Notes: generated by a model not told the origin, from the letters alone. A stretch of 64,000 nt of DNA from Gemmatimonadota bacterium (GCA_003697105.1 RFFQ01000146.1:28020-92019); one strand, 5' to 3'; shown: positions 25,815-35,564, counted from the first letter of the stretch. Numbers and translations: made by a program.

Positions 25815-28568
25815 TTATTTGAGGAGCACCATACTTCGGGTGTGTTCATAATCGCCAGCGACCAACCGGTAGTAATAAATTCCACTAAAGGCACGCTCCC
25901 CGTTTTCGAGCCGGCCGTCCCACTCAATGGCATATGATCCGGCAGGTTGTTCTTGAGCTACTAAGGTGCGAACTAATTGCCCCTGATTGGTGTAGATTGC
26001 CAGCGAAACCGTGCTTGCTACGGGTAATTCATAGCGGATTGTGGTTTTTGGATTGAATGGGTTGGGGTAATTTGGATTCAACCGGTAGTGTGCTGGTGTG
26101 TGTATTGACGTATTCACCCGATCATCTTCAACCGAAATATAAAAATCCGTTGCCCCATAGATGGCAAAATTATCAAAGAACCAACCGGGGTCTGAATTGT
26201 TGGTGGAGCCAAACCGGAATCGGAATTTTACCCGTTGGTTAAGATAATCCAATAGAGGAAATTCCACGCGTTGCCAGCCCTCACTTTCGCCGGTAAAGCC
26301 GGGTTGTCCGCCGAGACCGACGATGGAATTATCGGGATAGCCTCCCTCTGGGGGCAATATGAGCCACGTTTCGCCATTATCCGTAGAAATCTGCACCAGG
26401 CCGCCATCCCACCCCTCGTCCATGTCATACCACGTATAAAAGACCAATCGTGGGTCTTCGGTAATACCGATATTGAACGAGCGGGTTTCAAGGGAGTACC
26501 GGCGGTTGGGTTCGTACATGCCGTCTAAATCAGTGCCCCACACATGGTCTCCACTGTAGGCAAAGGCGGGTCCATAACCGGCTTGAGGTGTTCCCCATTC
26601 CCACTCATTAAACCCGCTTGCCGGTATAAAATCTCCATTGTTCTCTTCAAAACTTTGAACAAAGGTCAAGGTGAGGTTCATTTCGGTTTCCTCACCGGCA
26701 GGGATGTCTAAACTCACTTCTTGCGGGTCGTGATGGGGGGCATCTACCCAGAAGGTATATGTATAATCTCCCGCCAAATCGATTGAAAATTGGCCGTCTT
26801 CACCGGTATAAAATGGGTCGACCGGCACACCGAGCGGTGTAATTTCGGCGTTTGCCAGCCCGTAACCGTGCGAACTGGCAATCATCCCGCTCAAGTGACC
26901 CTGAGGCCGGGCTTCTAACTCAATATCCACGACGAGCGTTTCTTGCGAGGCGATGGTATATTCTGCTTCGGAAACAAAATCATAATATCCGAAACGGGTT
27001 GCCTGAAGGGTGTATGTTCCCGGTTGGGCAGAAAGATGATAAAATCCATTTTCATCGGAAAGCGTTTCAAAGCGGGTATTGGCGATGAACACGCGGGTTT
27101 CACGCAAGACTTCCCCACTTCCGGCATCGGTTACAGTTCCCTGAAAAGCGGACATGCGGGCGTAAACTTCCATTACGGCGGCGTAGGCATCGATGAACCC
27201 ATGCCCGTAATCATTATCTTCGCCGGCGGGTCCCAGATCAATGGCGGTAAGCATCAGAATTTCTTTAATTTCATTGACCTCAATATTGGGGTCTGCTTGC
27301 CGCATCAGCGCCACCACGCCGGCGACGTGCGGCGCCGACATTGACGTGCCGCTGAGTTCTGAGTAACTACTGCCGTATGCGGAGCGGACATCCACCCCTG
27401 GGGCGCTCACTTCCGGCTTGATTTCCAGTCCCGGCTCGGCTTCGCAATCGGTGGGACCGCCCAAACTGAAGCTGGCAATGGTGAAGGGCGGTGTTGTGGT
27501 TGTGGCGCCAACACAAAAGCCGGTGAAGGGTGTTTCCGCCCGGTCTTTGGGTTGGGGGACAATGGTAATTCCACTGCGGGCATTGCCGGATGACCAAACG
27601 AGTACGACACCGGCGGCTTCGCAAATATCCATCGCCTCATAATAGGGGAATCCGGCGGGGCAGTTCCCGGCGTACAAGCTCCATGAATTATTGGAGACAT
27701 CCGGAACATCATCAATGGTCTCGGGGTTACCATCTGGATCGGCGATCCATTCGAGGGCAGGAATCGCCGAGCTACTTTCCGCTGCAATCCACAGGGCGGC
27801 GGGGGCAACCCCGATGGTGTCCGCCGTTGCCGGATCAAGACCGCAGATCGTTCCCATGGTATGGGTACCGTGCCCATTATTATCAGAGGGGGTGCTGCCG
27901 GCACCATACCAGCATTCATTTGCTGGATGTCCAAAATTGCCACGCCAGCGGGCATTTAGTGCCGGATGGTTCAAATTCACACCGGTATCCACATTGCTTA
28001 CCAGCCGTCCTTCGCCCCGCAGACCGAGTTCATTCCAGACCCGGGGCGCATTGATGCCCCGTAATCCGGGTTCGGTGCCGCCAGGAGTCCGCAGATGGGA
28101 GGCTGGGCGGATACTGACCGGTTCATCGGGCACAATTTCCGGCTGATTCCATAATATCCCCACGCCGGGTTGTGCGGCTAAATCTGCGATGGATTGCTTC
28201 TGAATTTCGACGTAAATCGCGTTGGTAATCCAATAACTTTCATAGGTTGCTACGACGCCTTGCGCCTGCAAATCTGCCAGATAAGCACGTAGGGGGGGTT
28301 GAGTTCGTTCTGCCAATTCCTGAGCGGCTGTGATGACCACGCGATGGCGTTCCGCTCGCGTTGCGCGTTGGGCAGTTAATTCATCACTAAGATATTGCAC
28401 ATCCAAACGCTCTTGCATACTGACCAACACCGGCACAAAATCATCATCTGCAAAACCGGGTAAAATCTCTTGTAAACCGGTGGAAATTTCCCCAGCGAAA
28501 AGTATGCGGCACGGAATAAGCACGATCCATAAACTTAAACTTATTCCAAGTTGTTGACGTATAGTCAT
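25815..28568 (-). CDS. Secreted subtilisin-like serine protease with type IX-style sorting tail
   Basis: A 917-residue exported S8 peptidase. It has a signal peptide (about 1-25), an inhibitor-like propeptide (about 35-150), and a catalytic domain with D194 (NVDTGVNLNH), H233 (NGHGTHTMG), oxyanion N329 and S409 (GTSMSAPHVAG). A carboxypeptidase-regulatory-like domain follows (about 465-550, GTVTDAGSGEV), a second such domain, a MAM/immune-inhibitor-A-like beta-sandwich (about 650-800, DPGWFFDNFAIYG), and a C-terminal tail (about 830-917, YPNPFNPKTTIRYELP, SGIYYYRL, LLK) typical of type IX secretion cargo. The ATG at 28566-28568 is chosen for the AAGGAG ahead of it; an in-frame ATG 30 bases upstream is less likely. 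It should be displayed or released outside and degrade protein. Confidence 0.95.
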   Translation of the reverse strand: MTIRQQLGISLSLWIVLIPCRILFAGEISTGLQEILPGFADDDFVPVLVSMQERLDVQYLSDELTAQRATRAERHRVVITAAQELAERTQPPLRAYLADLQAQGVVATYESYWITNAIYVEIQKQSIADLAAQPGVGILWNQPEIVPDEPVSIRPASHLRTPGGTEPGLRGINAPRVWNELGLRGEGRLVSNVDTGVNLNHPALNARWRGNFGHPANECWYGAGSTPSDNNGHGTHTMGTICGLDPATADTIGVAPAALWIAAESSSAIPALEWIADPDGNPETIDDVPDVSNNSWSLYAGNCPAGFPYYEAMDICEAAGVVLVWSSGNARSGITIVPQPKDRAETPFTGFCVGATTTTPPFTIASFSLGGPTDCEAEPGLEIKPEVSAPGVDVRSAYGSSYSELSGTSMSAPHVAGVVALMRQADPNIEVNEIKEILMLTAIDLGPAGEDNDYGHGFIDAYAAVMEVYARMSAFQGTVTDAGSGEVLRETRVFIANTRFETLSDENGFYHLSAQPGTYTLQATRFGYYDFVSEAEYTIASQETLVVDIELEARPQGHLSGMIASSHGYGLANAEITPLGVPVDPFYTGEDGQFSIDLAGDYTYTFWVDAPHHDPQEVSLDIPAGEETEMNLTLTFVQSFEENNGDFIPASGFNEWEWGTPQAGYGPAFAYSGDHVWGTDLDGMYEPNRRYSLETRSFNIGITEDPRLVFYTWYDMDEGWDGGLVQISTDNGETWLILPPEGGYPDNSIVGLGGQPGFTGESEGWQRVEFPLLDYLNQRVKFRFRFGSTNNSDPGWFFDNFAIYGATDFYISVEDDRVNTSIHTPAHYRLNPNYPNPFNPKTTIRYELPVASTVSLAIYTNQGQLVRTLVAQEQPAGSYAIEWDGRLENGERAFSGIYYYRLVAGDYEHTRSMVLLK

Positions 28569-28680
28569 TGAAAAATGCTCCTTATTTGAGAGATACATAT
28601 TTGGGAGATATACATTAAGGGAATTGAAATGTAGCCGGAAATTGGGGAAAACGGGGTGGGGTTTCCTTTACGTTTGTTGG

Positions 28681-28709
28681 AAATTAAAGCTCTACGGATG
28701 TTTGGTCAA
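28681..28709 (-). promoter_or_regulatory. Sigma-70-type promoter for the subtilase
   Basis: On the minus strand, TTGACC (28709-28704), 17 bases and TAATTT (28686-28681). It leaves an untranslated leader of about 105 bases. Confidence 0.5.
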
Positions 28710-28730
28710 TATTTTTGTCTCATTCCAGGG

Positions 28731-28759
28731 TTGACTTTTTAGGGGTTTTCATCTAAATA
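28731..28759 (+). promoter_or_regulatory. Sigma-70-type promoter abutting the histidine-kinase start
   Basis: TTGACT (28731-28736), exactly 17 bases and TAAATA (28754-28759). The ATG of the kinase begins at 28767, 7 bases after the -10, so the transcript would have no leader. Confidence 0.6.
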
Positions 28760-28766
28760 GCGACTT

Positions 28767-30197
28767 ATGCTCCGATTGAAAGAGGATACCGCCGTAAAAT
28801 CACCAGAGTTTTCGCCCTTATTGGATCATCGTGCGTTGCTGGTCTATTTGGGGTTGGGTGCCATGATTTTGGCATTACTCTTCATGCTGTTGACCAACCT
28901 TTTGGTGCGCGAGCTCGACACCGAAAACCGCAAAATCTCAGAAGCCTTAACGCGCTTTTTGCTCCATTTGCCAACGACACTCGATGAAAATACCACGCGT
29001 CTTGTCAGCCAGATCGTCATGGACGATATTGTGAAACATCTGACGTTCCCCTATATTCTGACCGATGCCGAAGGCAATCCCCAAATTTGGGTGCGCTTGA
29101 CTCCCCAACAGACGGTTGAAGTATGGGTGCGTGTCAGGCAAAAAGAGGCGTTTCAGGAATTAGAAGGGTATGCTGCCCTCACGGATTCCATCTTTTGGGT
29201 GCGAAATAATGCGGTTATTTTAGACCACACGGAGGAGATTCAGCACGAATTGGAACGGGCGATTCGGAAGATGGATAGCCATTATCCGCCTTTACCCATC
29301 TATCTCAATTTTGAGTTAGAGGATATTCAGTTTCGCCAACGGAAAACGGAAGATGAAATTTTACTAGGGTATTTGCATTATGGGGAAACCCCCGTTATGC
29401 AAAAGCTCCGCTGGATGCCTATTGTTCAAACCCTTATTTTTCTGCTGTTTATGTTGTCTGGCTTGATTGGCTACCGTATGCTAAAGGCATCGGAGCAACG
29501 CTCTATTTGGGCAGGTATGGCAAAAGAGACGGCTCACCAGTTGGGTACACCGATCACCAGCTTGATGGGTTGGTTGGAACTACTCACCGACCCTGATTTT
29601 GTCGATACGCCCGAATTAAACCGGCAGATGATCGTCGAATCCATGCGGAAAGATATTGAACGCCTCGATAAAGTGGCTTCCCGGTTTGGTAAAATTGGTT
29701 CTATGCCGGATTTAGCCCCGTTAGACCTCAATGAGGTGGTGCAGGGTATTGTCGATTACTACCGCCAACGGTTGCCACAAGTGGGGCGTAAATGTGTCAT
29801 CCGGGTGCAAACTCAGCCGGTGCCGGTGGTTTACGCCAATCGGGAATTATTGGAATGGGTCATCGAAAATTTAATTAAAAATGCCCTCGATGCGCTCGAA
29901 AAAGGGAATAGTTTTATCGACGTACAAACCCGTCTGGATGCCGCACATGGGATGGTAGAAATTATCGTAGGGGATAATGGCAAAGGTATCCCATTGAACC
30001 TTCAGTCATCTATTTTTTTGCCGGGGTTTACTACCAAAAAGCGGGGTTGGGGGTTGGGGTTAACCCTCGCCCGCCGGATTATGGAAGATTACCACCGCGG
30101 CAAAATCCGCTTAATTCGCAGTTCACCGGGGGAAGGAAGTTGGTTTAGTGTGATGTTACCCGTGGCTCGTGTAAATGATTCGCATCTAACGAATTAG
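28767..30197 (+). CDS. Membrane sensor histidine kinase
   Basis: A 476-residue kinase with two membrane spans (about 25-48 and 210-232) that enclose a sensor region of about 160 residues outside the membrane. HisKA follows with H257 in ETAHQLGTPITSLMGW, then HATPase with NLIKNALDALEKG, GDNGKGIP and GWGLGLTLARRI. The HQLGTP form of the phosphorylation site is common among kinases of FCB bacteria. No ribosome-binding site precedes the ATG, and the promoter just before it suggests a leaderless transcript. The receiver-cyclase gene follows on the same strand with its own promoter and is a natural partner. Confidence 0.93.
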   Translation: MLRLKEDTAVKSPEFSPLLDHRALLVYLGLGAMILALLFMLLTNLLVRELDTENRKISEALTRFLLHLPTTLDENTTRLVSQIVMDDIVKHLTFPYILTDAEGNPQIWVRLTPQQTVEVWVRVRQKEAFQELEGYAALTDSIFWVRNNAVILDHTEEIQHELERAIRKMDSHYPPLPIYLNFELEDIQFRQRKTEDEILLGYLHYGETPVMQKLRWMPIVQTLIFLLFMLSGLIGYRMLKASEQRSIWAGMAKETAHQLGTPITSLMGWLELLTDPDFVDTPELNRQMIVESMRKDIERLDKVASRFGKIGSMPDLAPLDLNEVVQGIVDYYRQRLPQVGRKCVIRVQTQPVPVVYANRELLEWVIENLIKNALDALEKGNSFIDVQTRLDAAHGMVEIIVGDNGKGIPLNLQSSIFLPGFTTKKRGWGLGLTLARRIMEDYHRGKIRLIRSSPGEGSWFSVMLPVARVNDSHLTN

Positions 30198-30221
30198 ATT
30201 AGAATTCCAATTAAAAATAGC

Positions 30222-30250
30222 TTGACTTTTGTCATCAGGTGTGATACCGT
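30222..30250 (+). promoter_or_regulatory. Candidate promoter for the receiver-cyclase gene
   Basis: TTGACT (30222-30227), 17 bases and TACCGT (30245-30250). The -35 shares TTGACTTTT with those at 28731 and 41620; the -10 is weak. Confidence 0.45.
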
Positions 30251-30308
30251 TGAAGATGATTTGAACCGATTTACCTGATTTTCAAGGCGTTTAAGGAGCC
30301 TTTGGTTT

Positions 30309-32096
30309 ATGTCCGAAACCGCTAAAAAACGAACTGTTTTGCTTGTTGATGATGATGCTTTTATCCGCGATTTTCTCAAGATGCTCTTGGAGTATCTGGA
30401 GTTTGAAGTGGAAATGGCGGAAAACGGTCAAGAAGGGGTGGATAAAGCCCAAAAAACGCCGTTTGATCTGATCGTCTCGGATATTGATATGCCCGTGATG
30501 AATGGCTTGGAACTGATCTCTGCGATCCGGCGTTTCAATGAAGATGTGCCCATTGTGATCCTCACCGGCAATGATGATGTCTCCACGGCAATTGAGGCGA
30601 TGCGGAAAGGTGCTTTTGATTACATATTTAAAGATGATAACATTCAGGAAGCGTTGCCGATTGCCGTCGATAAAGCACTGGAAAAGCGACGGTTAGAGGA
30701 AGAAAATAAACGATTACTCATCGACCTGCAGCAGAAAAACGCCGATCTAGAAGAGACCAATCGGATGAACGTCCAGTTGTTAGAACGGATTCAGGCATTT
30801 AATGAAGAGTTGCAAGAGAAAATTGCGGCGGCAACTTCGGAATTACGAGTGACAAACCAACTGCTAAACTTGAAAGTAGAAGAGCTTAATGCGTTACATG
30901 CCGTGGGGCAAGCGATCAGTTCCATCGTGCCGATGGATAAACTGCTCAATTTGATTATGGAGCGCAGTAAATTTTTGATGAAAGCAGAAGCAAGTTCACT
31001 GGCGATTATCAACCCTGACACCAATGAGTTGGAATTCCAAGTGGCGCAGGGCGATGCGGGTGACATCATGCGGAAAATTCGAGTGCCGGTTGATGAGAAT
31101 AGCATTGCCGGCTGGGTGGCAAAACATCAAAAACCTTTAGTGATAGAAGACGCTTACACTGACAAACGGTTTAACCCAGAATACGATAAAAAAACCGGTT
31201 TTCGCACCAAATCAATCATGTGCGTACCCCTGTTAGCCAAAAATAAAGTGATCGGCATTGTGCAGGTTATCAATAAGTTGAATGATTCCACGTTCAATGA
31301 GGTGGATTTAGAAGTATTTGATACCTTCTCGCACCAAGCATCCATCGCCATTGAAAATGCCCGTCTCTATGAAGCCTTGGAAAAAAAGGCGAATGAATTA
31401 CGGGAAACACTTGAGCGCGAGCGCCGGATCGCCATCGAAAAAGAGAAAATGGGGAAATTTATTCCGAAAACGGTACTGGATGAAATCCGTAAGAGCCGGG
31501 AGGAACATCTTGCGCTTGGTGGACGGCCGGTCACGGCTACCGTACTATTTTCCGACATCGCCGGCTTTACCCGTATCTCGGAAACACAGAAACCGGAAGT
31601 GATTGTCTCCTATCTGAATCATTACATGACCGCCATGACCCATATTATTGAATCCCATCAAGGAATTGTCGATAAATTCATGGGTGATGGTATCATGGCG
31701 GTATTCTCTCCAACAGATGGGGATGACCATCATGCCGATCATGCCGTGCAAGCCAGTATTGAAATGCAACAGGCCTCCCGCCAACTTTCCAAAGAATGGG
31801 TGAAATCCGGGTTGGGAGCGCTATCGATGCGAATTGGGTTGAATACGGGCAACATGGTTGCCGGGAATATCGGCTCAGAAACCCGTATGGATTATACTGT
31901 GATCGGGGATAATGTCAATTTGGCATCCCGGCTGGAAACCGCTTGCCCTCCGGGAGGCGTGCTGATGAGTGAAACCACATTTGCGCATCTAACCCAGACG
32001 TTCCCGACGAAAAAAATCGATCCCATTCATGTTAAAAATCGAGTGCAACCGGTGCAACCGTATTTGATCCCAAGCGAAACGATTGAGAGTTTGTAG
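30309..32096 (+). CDS. REC-GAF-class III adenylate cyclase
   Basis: A 595-residue cytoplasmic protein. Receiver (about 8-125, D58 in IVSDIDMP), coiled coil (about 135-195), GAF domain (about 205-350), short coil and class III cyclase domain (about 405-590). Both metal-binding aspartates are present: D416 in FSDIAGFT and D460 in KFMGDG. The base-selecting residues K456 and T530 (in YTVIGDNVN) match the K/T pair of cyanobacterial adenylate cyclases, and NVNLASRLE carries the transition-state residues. It should make cAMP from ATP when phosphorylated or when its GAF domain binds a ligand. AAGGAG lies before the ATG. The HQLGTP kinase just upstream is the likely phosphodonor. Confidence 0.94.
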   Translation: MSETAKKRTVLLVDDDAFIRDFLKMLLEYLEFEVEMAENGQEGVDKAQKTPFDLIVSDIDMPVMNGLELISAIRRFNEDVPIVILTGNDDVSTAIEAMRKGAFDYIFKDDNIQEALPIAVDKALEKRRLEEENKRLLIDLQQKNADLEETNRMNVQLLERIQAFNEELQEKIAAATSELRVTNQLLNLKVEELNALHAVGQAISSIVPMDKLLNLIMERSKFLMKAEASSLAIINPDTNELEFQVAQGDAGDIMRKIRVPVDENSIAGWVAKHQKPLVIEDAYTDKRFNPEYDKKTGFRTKSIMCVPLLAKNKVIGIVQVINKLNDSTFNEVDLEVFDTFSHQASIAIENARLYEALEKKANELRETLERERRIAIEKEKMGKFIPKTVLDEIRKSREEHLALGGRPVTATVLFSDIAGFTRISETQKPEVIVSYLNHYMTAMTHIIESHQGIVDKFMGDGIMAVFSPTDGDDHHADHAVQASIEMQQASRQLSKEWVKSGLGALSMRIGLNTGNMVAGNIGSETRMDYTVIGDNVNLASRLETACPPGGVLMSETTFAHLTQTFPTKKIDPIHVKNRVQPVQPYLIPSETIESL

Positions 32097-32100
32097 TGAT

Positions 32101-33102
32101 ATGCCCTCGCCTGCTGCCGGAATCCGTCTTGATGCCAAAAATATCAGTTGGAAAGCGGGATCAACCCTCATTTTATCCCATATTTCGCTCTCCTTTTTCC
32201 CCGCGGAATGTGTCGGGTTGCTCGGTCCCAGTGGGGCGGGCAAATCGACCTTGCTCAAGACCCTCTGCGGGATTCTCACGCCGTCCGAAGGTCAAGTACG
32301 GGTTAATGGTGATGACTTCCGCCATCATCGAGACCGGTTGCGGTATTTTTTGGGGTATGTGCCACAAGATGATATTGTTCACCGCACCTTAACAGTTTAC
32401 AACGCGTTGCATTATGCCGCCCTACTCCGTTTCCCCCCCGGTACACCTTCTGCTACGATAACCTCCAAAGTTGATACGTTGATCCGCCAATTGGGGCTAG
32501 CTGAACGCCGCCGCACTCGAATTTCCCGGCTTAGCGGCGGACAACGAAAGCGGGTGAGTGTGGGTGTGGAACTGCTAACAGAGCCGTGGCTCCTCTTTTT
32601 GGATGAACCCACCTCTGGACTCGACCCCGGAACGGAAGAAAAAATGATGAAACTATTCCGGGGCTTGGCAGATGAAGGACGTACCGTGATTTTAACCACA
32701 CATGTGATGGAATCCCTCCATCTCCTGGATTTGGTGGTGATTTTGGTGAAAGGGGTGCTGGCATTTTGTGGCCCCCCAGCCGCCGCGTTGCCCTATTTTC
32801 GGGTTGATGATTTTGCCGATATTTATAAGGCTCTTGATAAACAATCTCCGCGCGCCTGGGCAGACCGGTTTCGCCGTTCGGATTTGTATCAGGAGTACGT
32901 TGCCGACCGGCTACAACAGCCATGCTCACTCCCCTTACCGGAAATCCCGCAAGTCCCGGCAGTGACAACTTCCGCCAGGAAACCGCCGCGAACCGTGCAA
33001 GAACCAGCAACCCCGTCGTCTTCTCCACAACCACCCTCAACCGGAATCTCGTCGGTTGAGAGCGAGTTGGAACGGCTCAAACGCGAATTAGGTCAGAAGT
33101 AA
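32101..33102 (+). CDS. ABCG-like ABC transporter ATP-binding protein with proline-rich tail
   Basis: A 333-residue ATPase. Walker A GPSGAGKST (42-50), Q-loop GYVPQDD, signature LSGGQRKR (from 144) and Walker B FLDEPTSGLD (D168, E169). Order and spacing resemble the ABCG/White-type subfamily that is usually fused to its membrane domain. Here that domain is missing and residues about 260-333 are Pro/Ser-rich, ending in a short charged helix. It starts 4 bases after the cyclase stop and ends 14 bases before tonB, so it belongs to the same transcript. The orphan ABC-2 permease at 24965 could be its partner. A TTG at 32083 is a less likely start. Confidence 0.9.
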   Translation: MPSPAAGIRLDAKNISWKAGSTLILSHISLSFFPAECVGLLGPSGAGKSTLLKTLCGILTPSEGQVRVNGDDFRHHRDRLRYFLGYVPQDDIVHRTLTVYNALHYAALLRFPPGTPSATITSKVDTLIRQLGLAERRRTRISRLSGGQRKRVSVGVELLTEPWLLFLDEPTSGLDPGTEEKMMKLFRGLADEGRTVILTTHVMESLHLLDLVVILVKGVLAFCGPPAAALPYFRVDDFADIYKALDKQSPRAWADRFRRSDLYQEYVADRLQQPCSLPLPEIPQVPAVTTSARKPPRTVQEPATPSSSPQPPSTGISSVESELERLKRELGQK

Positions 33103-33116
33103 AATGAGGTGTATTC

Positions 33117-34079
33117 ATGACAACTGAACGTGGAAAAGCGATTTTAGGTGCTACCGGTATTCATCTCGTCCTATTGGTGATTATTTTCTTCCAGACGATT
33201 TCGATAGAACAACCCCCCCCCAAGCTGATCGAAGTTGATCTGGCAATGGCAGGTGTGTTGGAGGGTACGAGTCCCAAACCGGACGAACCGGTAGCTTCTC
33301 CGTTGGAATCGATGCCGCCAGAAGCGTCACCGGAAACCCCAGCGGAAACTCCACCCACCGACCCCACACCGGAACCGGTTGTTCCGCCGTCACCGGAACG
33401 GGTGTCTCCGCCGCCCTCCAAAACCGAGCCCCCGGCGCCTTCCGTGGAATCTATACCCGATGATCCGGTCACATCCGAGGTAGAAACCCCTGTGCCGGAT
33501 TCCCCCGCACCCGTTTTACCCCAACGGCGCGGGGTTATCGACCCCAACCGTCCGAAAGTGCCGCAACGAAATTCGGCTTCCAAATTACCGGTATTTGATC
33601 TGCCCACTTCAGATGTACCGGAGGTTATCAATCCCAGTGATAACTACGTGCCGCCACCTCCGCCACCCTCGCCACCAACTTATACTGATACGATTGGTAT
33701 CCCCGAACGAACGGTGAGCGAGAAGGTTACTGGGGCAAATACACCGCCAAAAGGCCGCCCGGAGGGTGAGACCACAGAAACCACCCGTGAAGAAGGCGTA
33801 ACCTTCTCGCTGGAAGGGGTAATTCTCAGGCGAAACGTACTCAAACACGTTATCCCCGATTATCCATCGGGCGCCGCCGGAAGTCCCGACATCAAATTGA
33901 AATTTGAAGTCACCCCGGATGGAGCCGTGACAAATATTATTCCGCTGAGTAAAGGCGGGGATAGCCGGTTTGAGCGGGTGGCGATTACCGCGCTTCGCCA
34001 ATGGCGGTTTGGGGCGCTTCAGCACGATTCCGGCGAAAATCAGACCGGGATGATTACCTTTAAATTTCGTACCCGTTAG
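33117..34079 (+). CDS. TonB-family energy transducer
   Basis: A 320-residue protein anchored by one N-terminal span (about 8-27, ILGATGIHLVLLVIIFF). A long Pro/Glu-rich periplasmic linker follows (about 35-215). The C-terminal TonB domain (about 235-320) contains VILRRNVLKHVIPDYP and the conserved ITALRQWRFG. Such proteins pass proton-motive force to outer-membrane transporters. No ExbB, ExbD or TonB-dependent receptor is in the window. The gene sits between an ABC ATPase and a TolC-type channel, an arrangement suggesting envelope-spanning transport. Confidence 0.88.
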   Translation: MTTERGKAILGATGIHLVLLVIIFFQTISIEQPPPKLIEVDLAMAGVLEGTSPKPDEPVASPLESMPPEASPETPAETPPTDPTPEPVVPPSPERVSPPPSKTEPPAPSVESIPDDPVTSEVETPVPDSPAPVLPQRRGVIDPNRPKVPQRNSASKLPVFDLPTSDVPEVINPSDNYVPPPPPPSPPTYTDTIGIPERTVSEKVTGANTPPKGRPEGETTETTREEGVTFSLEGVILRRNVLKHVIPDYPSGAAGSPDIKLKFEVTPDGAVTNIIPLSKGGDSRFERVAITALRQWRFGALQHDSGENQTGMITFKFRTR

Positions 34080-34098
34080 CGCTATTGAAACTTGGATT

Positions 34099-34174
34099 AC
34101 CACTACCTGCGCCCAACATGCGGGGACCGCAATAGTCATTATCTTAGGGAGTAACGATGTGGTAAGGTAGTGGT
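34099..34174 (+). repeat. Inverted repeat between tonB and the TolC-family gene
   Basis: ACCACTACC (34099-34107) and GGTAGTGGT (34166-34174) are complementary; a small GCGG/CCGC hairpin lies between them at 34120-34130. There is no T run. It may fold the leader of the TolC-family message or separate the two genes. Confidence 0.35.
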
Positions 34175-34205
34175 CGTAAATCCCTTTTAATTTTGAGGTC
34201 TTTCG

Positions 34206-35564
34206 ATGAAACAACTATGGCTTCTTTTGCTGTGTATGGGCTTCCCAACTGTGGGGCAAAGTGAGACCCTGAGTTTAGCCCAATGTGTAGAGTTCGCGTT
34301 GCACCAAAATACCACCATCCAAACGGCTCAGGATAATGTGACAACCGGGCAGTTACAGGTACGAGAAAATCGGGCAACTATTTATTTTCCAACCCTTTCC
34401 TTTTCAAGCAGTGCTCGTTACAGTCAAAATCAGGATGAGACGACCTCTGAATTTGAGCAGGAAATACCGGTTGGGGATACAACCCGTATTCAAACATTCA
34501 AAGAGACCCGCCAAACCGATGGGAACCGGTTTGGTGCAGATGCCAGTTTGACGTTGTCCTACCCGTTGTATAATGGAGGTGCAAATCGTGCCCTTTTTTC
34601 TCAGGCAAAAGCAGACCGTCGTTTGGCGGAAGTTCGCTATACCTTAGCAGAACAAAACTTGATATATACTGTTAAGCAACGTTATTTTGACCTGCTTCGG
34701 GCACAGCGTTTAGCGCAAGTGCGTGCAGAACAAGTTGACCAAAATGAACGGTATTTGGACCGGGCACAAACCCAATTTGAGCTAGGTTCCGTGACCCAAG
34801 GCGATGTTTTCAAGGCAAAAGTGGGTCTGGCAAATGCTCAAATGGATTTTATTAGTGCCCAAAATGCCGTTCGTATTGCAAAAGCAAACTTAGCACATAC
34901 CATCGGTTTACCGCTCTCTCACGATTTTGAGGTCATTGACATCGTCGAATCCCAACCGTTGGAGGTCGATTTGGAACAGGTGACTCAAATCGCCCTCGCA
35001 CAGCGTCCGGAACTCTCGGAAAATGAGGCGTTGATTGAACGATCTGAAACGGGGGTGGCGTTGGCGCGCAGTAACCACTGGAGCCGTCCTCGAATCAACC
35101 TCAATAGCAGTTATTTTTACAACCAGAGTGAAAGTTTTGTGCTGGGAACAAATCAGGAATCTACTTCATGGGGTTGGAGTATTGGGGCATCGGCTAATCT
35201 CACCTTGTTTGATGGCGGCGCCACGCGGGCGGCAGTTCAACAGGCGAAAATCAATCACCGCATTGCTGAACGAGATTATGAACAAAAAAAACGAGATATT
35301 GCGTTGGAAGTGCAAGAAGCGTATCTTAACTTGATAGAAGCTCGGGAACGGATTCGAGTGAGCACCGAAGCCGTCCGTTCCGCTGAGGAAGACCTGCGGC
35401 TGGCAGAAGAAAAATATGATTTGGGTGCCGGAACATTTATTGAAGTGACCGATGCACAAGTTGCTGTTACCGATGCCAAACGCTCACAGGTCAATGCGAT
35501 TTATGACTATGAACTGGCTAAAGCCGCCCTCGAAAAAGCGATGGGCACGATTGATTCACCATAA
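34206..35564 (+). CDS. TolC-family outer-membrane efflux protein
   Basis: A 452-residue outer-membrane factor with a signal peptide (about 1-19). It has the two structural repeats of the family, each beginning with a helix such as LSLAQCVEFALHQN and VTQIALAQRPELSENEALI. It should trimerise into a channel through the outer membrane and periplasm for export. No membrane-fusion protein or inner-membrane pump is adjacent. GAGGT lies 8 bases before the ATG; signal peptidase I follows after 14 bases. Confidence 0.93.
   Translation: MKQLWLLLLCMGFPTVGQSETLSLAQCVEFALHQNTTIQTAQDNVTTGQLQVRENRATIYFPTLSFSSSARYSQNQDETTSEFEQEIPVGDTTRIQTFKETRQTDGNRFGADASLTLSYPLYNGGANRALFSQAKADRRLAEVRYTLAEQNLIYTVKQRYFDLLRAQRLAQVRAEQVDQNERYLDRAQTQFELGSVTQGDVFKAKVGLANAQMDFISAQNAVRIAKANLAHTIGLPLSHDFEVIDIVESQPLEVDLEQVTQIALAQRPELSENEALIERSETGVALARSNHWSRPRINLNSSYFYNQSESFVLGTNQESTSWGWSIGASANLTLFDGGATRAAVQQAKINHRIAERDYEQKKRDIALEVQEAYLNLIEARERIRVSTEAVRSAEEDLRLAEEKYDLGAGTFIEVTDAQVAVTDAKRSQVNAIYDYELAKAALEKAMGTIDSP

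Noticed and set aside
33161..33631. Gly/Ser-rich minus-strand frame in tonB
   Set aside because: Complement of the proline-rich TonB linker; no independent support.
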